NCBI GenBank assembly: GCA_040002995.1
Contig: JBDUDK010000115.1
Location: 1-45,078, forward strand
Length of the DNA stretch: 45,078 nucleotides
From: JBDUDK01 sp040002995
GTDB lineage: Bacteria; Actinomycetota; Acidimicrobiia; Acidimicrobiales; Ilumatobacteraceae
Reading direction: 5' to 3'
Within the stretch, counting starts at the first letter, position 1. Each line of letters begins with the position of its first letter. This document shows, piece after piece, positions 17,062 to 25,888 of this stretch. The position numbers and the translations under genes were made by a program. Below the pieces are notes generated by a model. It worked only from the letters and a program-made list of their open reading frames with translations. It was not told the DNA's origin and did no database searches.

Positions 17062-20000
17062 TCAGGACGACGGTGGGCGCAGGTTGCCGTGACGGTGTCG
17101 CGTCTCGCTGATCACCTGTTCGCGTGTCCACCGCAACACCTCGAGCTCGCCGTCGAACACGATGCCGAGCGTGTCGAGCGCAAAACCCGCATCGATGACG
17201 GCAAGGCCCACGTCACCCGGCGCGGCCAGCAAACGCACCTTGTCGACGGAGAGCGCGCCAAGGCGAGCGATAAGGCCCCGATCGTCCTCGATGGTCGCCG
17301 TCTCGTAGCCGTCGATCGGCGCTGGCGAAGAGACCGTCACATCGACACCGACGACGCGCGCCACCGCCAGCGTAAACCGCAGCGCCGCCGGGGCGACCTC
17401 ATCGCCCGAGCGAACGACTACCCGACGCAGGGCCCGAAGACGAAAGCGGTTGGTCTCGGCCCGCAGGCCCGACGGGTCGTCGCCGATTGAGAGTCGGTGC
17501 CACATGGCGCGCGCTCGGTCGAGCTGTTCGGCGGCACCGTCCGAAGCGCCGGCGTGCCATGTGCCGAGCGAGGCGACGTAGTGGCGACCGCCCGCCTTGG
17601 CTCCCGGTCCGATCGCCGAGCGCTTCCATCCGCCGAACGGCTGCCGTTGCACGATGGCGCCGGTAGTCACGCGATTCACGTAGGCGTTGCCCACCTCGAT
17701 CTCGTCGCGCCAACGCGCCACTTCGCGATCGTCGAGGCTGTGGATACCCCCTGTGAGCCCGTAGCGCGGCTGGTTGGCCAGCGCGATGGCGTCGGCGAGG
17801 TCCTTAGCGCGCATGAGTCCGAGCACGGGACCGAAACACTCGGTGAGGTGGAATTCGCTTCCGGGTCTCACACCGAGCTTCACGCCCGGACGCCACAGTC
17901 GGGGGTTGGCACCGATCTGGTGCGGTTGCACGAGCCAGCTCTCACCAGCATCCAGTTGGGTAAGGGCGCGAGCAAGAGGACCACTTGGCGGTCGGATGAG
18001 GGCGCCAACTTGGCTCGAGGGCTCCCACGCCACCCCCACCCGCAGGCTGCGCACGGTGTCGGCCAAACGCGCCCGGAAAGCAGGCTCGTCGTACAACGAC
18101 GCCTCGACAATGGCCAAGCTGGCCGCCGAGCACTTCTGGCCGGCATGGCCGAACGCCGATCGGACGACGTCGTGGATGGCGTCGTCGATGTCGGCCGCCG
18201 CGGTGATGATCACCGAGTTCTTGCCGCTCGTCTCCGCGTGCAGCCGCAGCGAGGGCTTCCACCCGAGGAATAGACGAGCGGTATCCCAGGCGCCGGTGAG
18301 GATGACCGCGTCGACCTCGGGATGGGTGACGAGCCGCCGGCCGACGTCGTCGTCGGCGCACGGTAGGAACTGCAACGCGTCGTGGGGTACGCCGCCTTCC
18401 CAACAATGCTGGGCTACGAGGTAGGCGGTGAGCACCGTCTCCGGGGCGGGCTTGAGGATGACGGTATTGCCCGCGGCGAGGGCGGCGAGAACTCCACCGG
18501 CGGGTATGGCGTAGGGAAAGTTCCACGGTGACGCGACCACCACGACGCCGTGGGGCTCGAAGCGATGTTCATCGAGTGCGACGCCGCAGTCGCCGTAGTA
18601 GCGCGCGAAGTCGACGGCCTCGGAGACTTCGGGGTCGCCCTCGCCGATTGTCTTGGCCGCGTCGTGGGCCATAGTGGCCAGGGTCTCGCCGCGGCGCGCG
18701 CCCATCACGTCGGCTACGTGGTGGAGAAGCCGGCGACGCTCGCTGGAGCCCAACGCTCTCCATGCCACCGTTGCCTTGCGCGCGACGGCCACCGCGCGCT
18801 CCACCGTGTCGAGGTCGGCTTCGACATAGCGATACAAAGGCGCCGAGGGTGCTGAAGGGTCGATGGCCTCACCCGTCAGTGGCTCGGACACCGGCTCGCC
18901 ATCGACGATCGCTGGGATCTCGGTGGGCTGCTCGCGTGCCCAGCGCTCGAGATGATCGGACACCCACCGTCGATTCGCGTCGAGGGCAAAGTCAGTGTCG
19001 GGCTCGTTCGCGAACGGGCCCGCTTCCGAACTACGCGCGCGACGCTCTTCCGCCGATCGGTCCTGCGTGCGGCGGGGCCCGCCCGCAGGCAGGTGACGGT
19101 CGTGCACCGCGGCCTCGAACTTGGCCCGCTCCGCCAGCCAGTCGGGGGAGCCTTCGCTCAGCGAGAACAGGTGGCGCAGGAAGTTCTCGGGCGACGTGTT
19201 CTCGTCGAGGCGACGCACGAGGTACGCGACCGCGGATTCGAAATCGTCGCGGCGCACGATCGGTGCGTACAACAGCAAGTGGCCCGCTGCTTCTCGCACC
19301 GCGAGCGCCTGCGGGTTGGCCATGCCCTCGAGCATCTCGATCTCGACGAGGTCGGTTGCCCCGGCTGCCTCCCGCGTCGCGAGCGCCCAGCCCACGTCGA
19401 ACAGGTTGTGGCTCGCCACCCCCACCTTCACCGCGGCGTCGTTCTCAGCGGCCAGCGCCCGGTCGAGCAGCCGTTTGAAATTCGCGTCGACCTCGGCCTT
19501 CGTGACATACGGCGCCTGCGGCCACCCCCGCAGTTCTGCCTCGACTGACTCCATGGCGAGGTTGGCGCCTTTCACGATGCGGACTTTGGTCACCGCGCCG
19601 GAAGCGCCACGGCGAGTCTTCGCCCAGCGGCACAGATCGTCGAGCACCGCAAAGGAGTCCGGGAGGTAGGCCTGCAGCACGATTCCCGCGTCGACCGCCG
19701 CGAACGCGTCGTCGGATAGCACCCGCTTGAACGCGCTCACGGTGAGGTAGAGGTCGCGGTATTCCTCCATGTCGAGGTTGACGAACTTGTGTGGCGTATG
19801 GCGAATCGCCTCGGCGTAGATAGGACGCAGGCGTTCGCAAATGCGATCGACGCTGTAGTCGAACGCGAGCACGTCGAGTTGTGCGCACACCGCGGAGATC
19901 TTCACGGACACGTAGTCGACGTTGGGTCGCCGAAGTTGCTCGAGGATGGCGGCCTGGCGGCGGCGCGCCTCGTCGTCACCGAGGATCGCCTCGCCCAGCA

Positions 20001-20457
20001 CGTTCACGTTGAGGCGGATACCCTGCGCGCGACGCACGCGCGCGTGGCGTTCGTAAAGGTCGGGCTCGGCCGGCAAGACCACGCCGCCGAACTCCCGCCG
20101 CAGGCGGCGGACCGCGAGCGGCACGACGACGCGCGGTATCACCGGCGCGAGCGGCGCCCCAGCGCGAAGCGCAAGCCGGTCGAAGCCCGTGACGAACGAC
20201 GGGATGGAGAGCTCGTCGACCAGATCGCGCAAGCGGCGGCCCGCTCGGCGCGATGAGTGGATCCTCAGAACCTGGTCGGTGAGAGCCAGCAAAAAGGCCC
20301 GACTTCGCGGGTCGTCCATCACCCGTGCCACCTGTCGGCGGCGCCTGCGATCGGCCCGCGTTTCGTACTCGTGCGCCCGGGCGAGCAACTGCGCCGCGAC
20401 TACCTCAGCCTGTGCGGACAACACGGAGTCCGGCACGCCGTGTTGCGTGGAGGTCAC
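17062..20457 (-). CDS. putA: Bifunctional proline dehydrogenase / glutamate-semialdehyde dehydrogenase
   Basis: PutA oxidises proline to P5C with FAD, passing electrons to the quinone pool, then oxidises glutamate semialdehyde to glutamate with NAD+. The 1131-residue protein has a proline dehydrogenase barrel (about 60-430) with KVRIVKGANLAME, VASHNLFDVGWA, EIEMLEGMA and RRLDENTSPENF. An aldehyde dehydrogenase domain (about 510-960) has the general base Glu742 in HAETSGKN and the catalytic Cys776 in GQKCSAAS. A C-terminal extension follows. No ribbon-helix-helix repressor domain is visible at the N-terminus, so it should not be self-regulating. The GTG at 20457 overlaps the cydB stop by 4 bases (GTGA); a longer frame to 20577 runs inside cydB and has a low-complexity Gly/Arg start. 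Confidence 0.95.
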   Translation of the reverse strand: MTSTQHGVPDSVLSAQAEVVAAQLLARAHEYETRADRRRRRQVARVMDDPRSRAFLLALTDQVLRIHSSRRAGRRLRDLVDELSIPSFVTGFDRLALRAGAPLAPVIPRVVVPLAVRRLRREFGGVVLPAEPDLYERHARVRRAQGIRLNVNVLGEAILGDDEARRRQAAILEQLRRPNVDYVSVKISAVCAQLDVLAFDYSVDRICERLRPIYAEAIRHTPHKFVNLDMEEYRDLYLTVSAFKRVLSDDAFAAVDAGIVLQAYLPDSFAVLDDLCRWAKTRRGASGAVTKVRIVKGANLAMESVEAELRGWPQAPYVTKAEVDANFKRLLDRALAAENDAAVKVGVASHNLFDVGWALATREAAGATDLVEIEMLEGMANPQALAVREAAGHLLLYAPIVRRDDFESAVAYLVRRLDENTSPENFLRHLFSLSEGSPDWLAERAKFEAAVHDRHLPAGGPRRTQDRSAEERRARSSEAGPFANEPDTDFALDANRRWVSDHLERWAREQPTEIPAIVDGEPVSEPLTGEAIDPSAPSAPLYRYVEADLDTVERAVAVARKATVAWRALGSSERRRLLHHVADVMGARRGETLATMAHDAAKTIGEGDPEVSEAVDFARYYGDCGVALDEHRFEPHGVVVVASPWNFPYAIPAGGVLAALAAGNTVILKPAPETVLTAYLVAQHCWEGGVPHDALQFLPCADDDVGRRLVTHPEVDAVILTGAWDTARLFLGWKPSLRLHAETSGKNSVIITAAADIDDAIHDVVRSAFGHAGQKCSAASLAIVEASLYDEPAFRARLADTVRSLRVGVAWEPSSQVGALIRPPSGPLARALTQLDAGESWLVQPHQIGANPRLWRPGVKLGVRPGSEFHLTECFGPVLGLMRAKDLADAIALANQPRYGLTGGIHSLDDREVARWRDEIEVGNAYVNRVTTGAIVQRQPFGGWKRSAIGPGAKAGGRHYVASLGTWHAGASDGAAEQLDRARAMWHRLSIGDDPSGLRAETNRFRLRALRRVVVRSGDEVAPAALRFTLAVARVVGVDVTVSSPAPIDGYETATIEDDRGLIARLGALSVDKVRLLAAPGDVGLAVIDAGFALDTLGIVFDGELEVLRWTREQVISETRHRHGNLRPPSS

Positions 20458-21485
20458 GTGACGTCCTCCCCGGCCGCCGCCTCGTCCTCCAACCGGCTCT
20501 GCTGGTCGAGCGTGTAGAGCAGAGCCAGCGACGGCACGATGAGCACGACCGCCACTGCCGCGACCGCCACGACCCACGCCAACACCGTCGACGACGACGC
20601 CGCCTGGTCAATTGTGAGGTAGCCGGGCAGCAGGTCTGGGTACTGCGCTACACCCCATGCTCCGACGACGGCTGCCACGGCGCCCACCGCGAGCACCTGC
20701 GCCGACCGCAACGCCCGAATCCGCACGAGCAAGACGAGAGCCCCGAGGCCACACAGGGCCGAGACGATCACGATGGGTAAGGCCCGGTGGCTAAGGCGGT
20801 CGAACAACCGATGGGCGTCGGCATGCAGGACGAAGATACCGGCGAGTGCGATGAAGCCCGTTGCCGCCGCGGCGCCGACGGCGCGTCTCTTGAAATAGAC
20901 ACAGAGCCCACCTTCGTCGAACCGGCGGGCGTCCCCCGCGAGGAATACGGCGGCGAGGTAGGCGCACGTCGAGACCGCAAGCGTGCCGCCCATAATCGAC
21001 GTGGGGTTGAGCCAGCTCGTGACGCGGTTCCCCGCGGCGTCGCCGAGCGGCACCCGGCCGGATGCGATCCCGCCGGCCACAGTGCCGATGGCGAACGGAG
21101 TCAGCACCGACGACAAAGCGAAGGCCGCCCCGAACACGCGGCGGCGCGGTGTGGTGAATGACACCTTGCGGAACGCGAATCCTGCACCGCGCGCGACGAT
21201 GCCCAACACGGCAAGGAGCAGGGGCACGGTGAGGGTGGACATGATCGCGGTGAACGCACGCGGGAACGCTGTCCAAAGGACCACGAGGCAATAGATCAGC
21301 CACACGTGGTTGGCCTCCCACACCGGTGCCAGCGCATGGTCGATCAGCGCTCGGGGACGTTCGCCCCTTGTCGCCCCGCCAGCCACAAGGTCCCAGAAAC
21401 CAGCGCCGAAGTCGGCTCCGCCGAACACCGCGTACGCGATGACGCCGATCCATAGCGCCACGGCGACCACATCGCCCGCGTTCAC
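20454..21485 (-). CDS. cydB: Cytochrome bd-type quinol oxidase subunit II
   Basis: CydB is the second integral membrane subunit of the bd-type terminal oxidase, which reduces oxygen with quinol and needs no proton pump. The 343-residue protein has about eight hydrophobic segments and the conserved N-terminal VAYAVFGGADFGAG-type motif (here IAYAVFGGADFGAGFWDL), followed by APVWEANHVWLI. The start overlaps the cydA stop by 4 bases, and the stop overlaps the putA start by 4 bases. The unit therefore looks translationally coupled across all three genes. No cydDC transporter genes follow, so heme insertion and assembly functions must be encoded elsewhere. Confidence 0.95.
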   Translation of the reverse strand: MNAGDVVAVALWIGVIAYAVFGGADFGAGFWDLVAGGATRGERPRALIDHALAPVWEANHVWLIYCLVVLWTAFPRAFTAIMSTLTVPLLLAVLGIVARGAGFAFRKVSFTTPRRRVFGAAFALSSVLTPFAIGTVAGGIASGRVPLGDAAGNRVTSWLNPTSIMGGTLAVSTCAYLAAVFLAGDARRFDEGGLCVYFKRRAVGAAAATGFIALAGIFVLHADAHRLFDRLSHRALPIVIVSALCGLGALVLLVRIRALRSAQVLAVGAVAAVVGAWGVAQYPDLLPGYLTIDQAASSSTVLAWVVAVAAVAVVLIVPSLALLYTLDQQSRLEDEAAAGEDVT

Positions 21486-22846
21486 GGGGCGTCGGCCTTC
21501 AGTTGCGGACGAGGGCCGTAAGGCACGTCGTGATCGGATAGCTCCTCTTCACGCCAGCGGCGGGCCATGTGGCGCAGTACGACGACGGCGCCGGTGATCA
21601 CTGCGGCGTAGAGGACAACGATGATCCCGTAGCTCACCCACACCCCACCCACGTGGGTGACGGCCTCACTCGTGCGCATCAGTTTGTAGGCGATCCAGGG
21701 CTGGCGGCCGAGTTCGGTCGTCACCCACCCGGCCTCGAGCGCGGCGACCGAAGCGACGCCGGCCGCGGCCGCCCCTCGAAGAAACCATGGCGAGGCGGGA
21801 ACGGTTTTCCGTCGCCACCAGCCCAGGCCGAACCACGCCGCGAGGCCCACGAGGGCGAAGCCGATCGCGACCATCGCCTGGAACGACAGGTGCACGAGGT
21901 TTGCAGGTGGACGCTCATCGACGGGCACATCGTCGAGGCCAACGACCCTCGTGGCCCGAGAGCCGCCCGCCAGGATCGAGTCGAGTCCGGGAATGGTGAT
22001 GGCACCCCGCACATTCCCGTCGACGAGGACCCCGCCGAGGTGCAGGGCGCGGTTGGTTCCCGTCTCCGTCACGAGTTCCATGGCCGCGAACTTGGCGGGC
22101 TGATCGTCGTGTACCGCCCGCGCCGCGTAGTCACCCACCGCGATCTGAAACGGCGTGGCGATGGCCGCGACCGTGAACGCGATAGTGAAGCCGAGACGGT
22201 GATAGCGGTCGCGCCGGCCCTTGAGCATGGCGACCGCGTAGACCGACGCCACGACAAAGCCCGCAACCATGTAGGCGGCGAGGAGCATGTGGGGCACTTC
22301 GTACTTCGTGGCCGCGTTGAAGATCGCCGCGAGCGGACGCACGTTGGTGACCGTGCCGTCGGCTTGCAACGTGAAGCCCGACGGTTGGTTCATCCAGCCG
22401 TTGGCGGTGACGACCGAAAATGCCCCGCCGATGCCGGAGAGCACGATCGGCACACCTGACCAGAAGTGGGCCCAAGGGGACAGACGCGTCCAGCCGTAGA
22501 TGTAGATCGCGATGAAGATCGCCTCGAGGAAGAAGAAGAGGCCCTCGATCGCGAACGGGATGCCGATCACGGCACCGAATCGATCAAACAGTCCGGGCCA
22601 GAGCAGACCCATCTCGAACGACAGCACCGTGCCGGTCACCGCGCCCACGGCGAACAGCACCGCCATCACCTTCGACCAGCGACGCGCGAGGCGAAGCGCG
22701 TCGGGGTCAGCGTTCTTTATTGCTCGGTAGTTCGCGATGAGCGTGATGAACGGGAATGCCACGCCGAAGGGGACGAGAATGATGTGGACGCCCAATGTGA
22801 AGGCCATCTGCTGACGGGCCGCCATCAGGTTCGAGGCCAGCATCAT
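21482..22846 (-). CDS. cydA: Cytochrome bd-type quinol oxidase subunit I
   Basis: CydA carries hemes b558, b595 and d and the quinol site. The 454-residue protein shows the likely axial ligands His21 in FTLGVHIILVPFG, His186 in KYEVPHML and Met325 in SFQAMVAIGF. GRQPW near the C-terminal third is a hallmark of the family. It is shorter than E. coli CydA (about 520 residues), consistent with the short Q-loop form; the loop contains PAKFAAMEL with the conserved Lys and Glu. A strong GGAGGGG Shine-Dalgarno precedes the paired ATG codons at 22846 and 22843. It leads the cydA-cydB-putA unit, possibly behind a small upstream frame. Confidence 0.95.
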   Translation of the reverse strand: MMLASNLMAARQQMAFTLGVHIILVPFGVAFPFITLIANYRAIKNADPDALRLARRWSKVMAVLFAVGAVTGTVLSFEMGLLWPGLFDRFGAVIGIPFAIEGLFFFLEAIFIAIYIYGWTRLSPWAHFWSGVPIVLSGIGGAFSVVTANGWMNQPSGFTLQADGTVTNVRPLAAIFNAATKYEVPHMLLAAYMVAGFVVASVYAVAMLKGRRDRYHRLGFTIAFTVAAIATPFQIAVGDYAARAVHDDQPAKFAAMELVTETGTNRALHLGGVLVDGNVRGAITIPGLDSILAGGSRATRVVGLDDVPVDERPPANLVHLSFQAMVAIGFALVGLAAWFGLGWWRRKTVPASPWFLRGAAAAGVASVAALEAGWVTTELGRQPWIAYKLMRTSEAVTHVGGVWVSYGIIVVLYAAVITGAVVVLRHMARRWREEELSDHDVPYGPRPQLKADAP

Positions 22847-22869
22847 GGGCTAACCCCTCCGGCCGGCGA

Positions 22870-23055
22870 TCATCGGTGTTGGGGGGTGTACGTGGCGTCA
22901 TAGATAGAGGTATCGCAGTTGACGTCGGTGTGCACGGGGGCCACCGAACCGCCGAGGAGCATCCGCAACACAGTGCGCCGGGGTAGCTCGGCTTGATCGT
23001 TCGTGTCTTCCACGCGCGCTCGCCCCTTCTCACGCTGCTCCCACTCTGTGCTCAC
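22870..23055 (-). CDS. Possible 61-residue protein preceding cydA
   Basis: This is a small open frame on the cyd strand that ends 23 bases before the cydA start. It begins with GTG and has only a weak GGA upstream. The product has a charged N-terminus, then a twin-arginine-like segment (PRRTVLRMLLGGSVA), then a polar tail with one Cys (NCDTSIYDATYTPQHR). It has no membrane segment long enough to be a CydX-type subunit. It could be a real small protein or leader peptide of the operon, or a chance frame. I do not recognise a family. Confidence 0.35.
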   Translation of the reverse strand: MSTEWEQREKGRARVEDTNDQAELPRRTVLRMLLGGSVAPVHTDVNCDTSIYDATYTPQHR

Positions 23056-23116
23056 AGTATCCAGCGGGTCCGTTCTGCATTCCCTGAGGTGCCCGTGAGG
23101 ACCGATCGCCGTGCTT

Positions 23117-23132
23117 TTGACACTCCTGTCAA
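23117..23132. promoter_or_regulatory. Palindromic operator candidate 1 (TTGACACTCCTGTCAA)
   Basis: This is a perfect inverted repeat, TTGACA-CTCC-TGTCAA. It lies 60 bases upstream of the first cyclase-family gene and 61 bases upstream of the small frame before cydA, in a divergent intergenic region. The same TTGAY-N6-GTCAA pattern recurs at 28591, 29368 and 36671, always between genes of the catabolic island. It is probably the operator of the TetR protein encoded at 28644-29303. TTGACA also resembles a -35 box, but no matching -10 is seen at normal spacing. Confidence 0.6.
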
Positions 23133-23192
23133 GTTCTGCGAGTTTTCGGTGTGCAGTGCTCCGCCTCGGAGCACCTCATGGGGGGTAACGGC

Positions 23193-24158
23193 ATGCCAGA
23201 CGCGAAGGTGGTTCCTGAGCTCGGAGAGTTTTTGAAGAACTCGCCCAAGAACTGGGGCAAGTGGGGTCCCGACGATGAAGTGGGCAGCTTGAACTACCTG
23301 ACTCCCGAGGTCGTCCTGAAGGCCGCGGGTTCGATCAAGTCCGGGAAGGTCTTCACGCTTCAGGTGAAGATGGCGAATCCGGCAGGCGACCCGGTGTGGC
23401 CGGGCCGCTCCGGTGCGGTGCGCATCAACGTGATGGACGAGGGCCATTACCTCGCGGGCAAAGGGCCCAACTTCGCGGGCGGCGCGCACTACGCCGACGA
23501 TTTCATGACGTGCTTCCTACAGGGCTCCACGCAATATGACGCGCTCGGCCACGTCTGGTTCGACGAGCAGATCTGGAACGGATACGACGCGAAGTCCACC
23601 ATCGGCGGGCTTGCGAAGGCGAGCGTGCTCGCCATCGCGGAGAAGGGCGTCGTGGGCCGCGGCATCCTCCTCGACATGGCCCGGTACCGCAAGAAGGACG
23701 TCCTCGACGTCGCCGAGACGTTCACGCACGAGGATCTGAAGGCCTGCGCGAAGGCTCAGGGCGCCGAGATCCAGCCCCGCGACATTCTTCTCATTCGCAC
23801 CGGCTGGATCGGCAAGTTCTACAGGGTCACGCGCGAGGAGTTCTACGGCAACTTCGTCGAGCCCGGCCTAACGTATAGCCCCGAGCTCGTGCAGTGGTTC
23901 GCCGACATGGAGATCCCGAACCTCGTCACCGACACCATCGCGAACGAGGTCACCGTCGACCCGGTGTCGGGCGTCGTGCTGCCCTTGCACAACGCGCTCA
24001 TGCGCAATCTGGGCGTGACACTCACCGAGATCGCATGGCTCGACGACCTGGCCGAGGACTGTGCCGCCGATGGGCAGTACACGTTCCTGTACACGGCCGC
24101 ACCGCTCAAGGTCGTGAGCGGCACCGGCGCGCCGGTGAATCCTGTCGTTATTAAGTGA
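23193..24158 (+). CDS. Cyclase-family metal-dependent hydrolase, copy 1
   Basis: This 321-residue protein belongs to the cyclase superfamily (PF04199), which includes kynurenine formamidase and isatin hydrolase. These enzymes use a metal bound by an HxGTHxDxxxH motif to hydrolyse amide or lactam bonds. Here the motif reads QGSTQYDALGH at residues 110-120: the first two His are Gln, while the Asp and last His are kept. I recall large actinobacterial subfamilies with this Gln form. Other family features are GKWGPDDEVGSLNYLTPE at the start and DILLIRTGWIGKFY. The ATG at 23193 has GGGGGG six bases upstream; a longer start at 23151 lacks support. It heads a three-gene run with an acyl-CoA synthetase and an acyl-CoA dehydrogenase. 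The substrate is unknown. Confidence 0.88.
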   Translation: MPDAKVVPELGEFLKNSPKNWGKWGPDDEVGSLNYLTPEVVLKAAGSIKSGKVFTLQVKMANPAGDPVWPGRSGAVRINVMDEGHYLAGKGPNFAGGAHYADDFMTCFLQGSTQYDALGHVWFDEQIWNGYDAKSTIGGLAKASVLAIAEKGVVGRGILLDMARYRKKDVLDVAETFTHEDLKACAKAQGAEIQPRDILLIRTGWIGKFYRVTREEFYGNFVEPGLTYSPELVQWFADMEIPNLVTDTIANEVTVDPVSGVVLPLHNALMRNLGVTLTEIAWLDDLAEDCAADGQYTFLYTAAPLKVVSGTGAPVNPVVIK

Positions 24159-24184
24159 GGTCCTTTCGAGTCTGAGGAGGTCCG

Positions 24185-25885
24185 GTGAACCAAGCGGATG
24201 CGCCGTGGCTAGCGCGCTACGACCCGGGAATGCCGCACCACATCGAGCCGGAATTCGATAACGCGCTCGCCATGTTCAAGGCGGCGGCGAAGAACTACCC
24301 GACGCGGCCGTGCCTCTTGTACTTCGATCGGACGCTCACCATGGGCGACGTCGACGCCGCCACCGACGCGTTGGCCGCGGGCCTTGTCGATCTCGGCTTT
24401 CAGCCCGGCAACCGGCTCGCGGTCTACCTGCAGAACGTGCCGCAGTTCGTCCTGGCCATGCTGGCCACCTGGAAGGCCGGCGGCGTCATGGTGTCGATCA
24501 ACCCCATGAACAAGGCCCGTGAGCTCGAGTATCTGCTGGTGGATTCGGAAGCCACGATGCTGGTCACGCACGACAGCCTGTACACCGAGACCGCAGCAGG
24601 CGTCGTCGGGAGCGGACGTACGAAGGTGCGCGAGGTGCTCACCACGAACGAGCTCGACTACCTCGGCGACGACCGTCCACGTCTCTTGGCGGGAAGTACC
24701 AAGACCGTTCCTGACGGCACGCATGACCTCGTGGGCCTTATCAAGTCGAATGAGGGGCGCTCCGTCGCCGAGCCCTCGCTCTCCGCCGACGACGTGGCGT
24801 TCCTCACGTACACCTCGGGTACCACGGGGCCGCCCAAAGGGGCGATGAACACACACCGCAACGTCGTCTTCAACTCGCAGGCGTACCGCACTTGGATGTC
24901 GTTGACGCCCGACGACGTGGTGCTCGGAGTCGCGCCGCTGTTCCACATCACCGGACTCATCGCGCACATAACCGTGGCGATGCTCGTGCCTATGCCGCTC
25001 ATCCTTGGCTATCGCTTCGACCCCCCGACGGTGCTCGAGCTGATCGATCGGCATCATCCGACGTTCACGGTCGGGGCCATCACGGTGTTCATCGCCCTGA
25101 TGAACGATCCGTCGGTCGGCGACCGTGACCTCACGTCGCTGCGCAAGGTGTACAGCGGGGGCGCGCCAATCGCGCCGTCGATCGTCGAACGTTTCGAGAC
25201 CCAGGTCGGGGCGTACATCCACAACATCTACGGGCTCACCGAAACGACCTCACCGTCGCACGGCGTCCCGATGCAGGCCCGGGCACCGGTGGACCCCACG
25301 TCTGGGGCCCTTTCAGTCGGTGTCCCGATCTTCGACACGATGGTGCGGGTTGTCGACGAGAACGGAGCCGAGGTGCCCGTTGGCGAGATCGGCGAGTTCG
25401 TCACGAGTGGCCCTCAGGTCGTGCCCGGATACTGGAACAAACCCGAGGAGACCGCGCATGCCCTTCCTGGCGGTGCCCTGCACACGGGCGACGTCGGTTT
25501 CATGGATGAACAGGGCTGGTTCTACGTCGTCGATCGGAAGAAGGACCAGATCAACGCGGCGGGCTACAAGGTGTGGCCTCGAGAGGTCGAAGACGTCCTC
25601 TACGAGCACGCCGCGGTTCGCGAGGCTGCGGTCATCGGGGTGCCCGACGAGTACAGAGGCGAGACCGTGAAGGCCTTCGTGAGCCTGCGACCGGGGGCGG
25701 AGGCGACCCCCGCCGAACTCATCGCTTTCTGCAAGGAGCGCATGGCCGCCTACAAGTACCCGCGCGAGATCGAGTTCGTCGACGAGCTTCCGAAAACGGT
25801 CACGGGCAAGATCTTGCGCCGTGAGCTCCGCGTCGCCGAGGCGGCCAAGACAACTGCCCAGAAAAATGACGCGAAAGGTGAATAG
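24185..25885 (+). CDS. Acyl-CoA synthetase (AMP-forming), copy 1
   Basis: This enzyme activates a carboxylic acid to its CoA thioester through an acyl-AMP. The 566-residue protein has the AMP-binding P-loop TYTSGTTGPPKGAMNTHRN near residue 208. It also has the adenine motif IYGLTETTSP, then GALHTGDVGFMDEQGWFYVVDRKKDQIN, and the C-terminal catalytic Lys region PKTVTGKILRRELR. The GTG at 24185 has an AGGAGG Shine-Dalgarno. It sits 26 bases after the cyclase gene and 3 bases before the ACAD10/11-like dehydrogenase. Its product is probably that dehydrogenase's substrate precursor, corresponding to LvaE in levulinate catabolism. Chain length cannot be told from sequence. Confidence 0.93.
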   Translation: MNQADAPWLARYDPGMPHHIEPEFDNALAMFKAAAKNYPTRPCLLYFDRTLTMGDVDAATDALAAGLVDLGFQPGNRLAVYLQNVPQFVLAMLATWKAGGVMVSINPMNKARELEYLLVDSEATMLVTHDSLYTETAAGVVGSGRTKVREVLTTNELDYLGDDRPRLLAGSTKTVPDGTHDLVGLIKSNEGRSVAEPSLSADDVAFLTYTSGTTGPPKGAMNTHRNVVFNSQAYRTWMSLTPDDVVLGVAPLFHITGLIAHITVAMLVPMPLILGYRFDPPTVLELIDRHHPTFTVGAITVFIALMNDPSVGDRDLTSLRKVYSGGAPIAPSIVERFETQVGAYIHNIYGLTETTSPSHGVPMQARAPVDPTSGALSVGVPIFDTMVRVVDENGAEVPVGEIGEFVTSGPQVVPGYWNKPEETAHALPGGALHTGDVGFMDEQGWFYVVDRKKDQINAAGYKVWPREVEDVLYEHAAVREAAVIGVPDEYRGETVKAFVSLRPGAEATPAELIAFCKERMAAYKYPREIEFVDELPKTVTGKILRRELRVAEAAKTTAQKNDAKGE

Positions 25886-25888
25886 TCG

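Noticed and set aside
16129..17490. Plus-strand open frame running from the P450 gene across DinB into putA
   Set aside because: It crosses three well-supported genes and has no coherent domain.
23117..23122. TTGACA as a plain -35 promoter element
   Set aside because: No acceptable -10 hexamer follows at 16-18 bases, and the full palindrome recurs at other sites, so an operator is the better explanation, though it could overlap a promoter.
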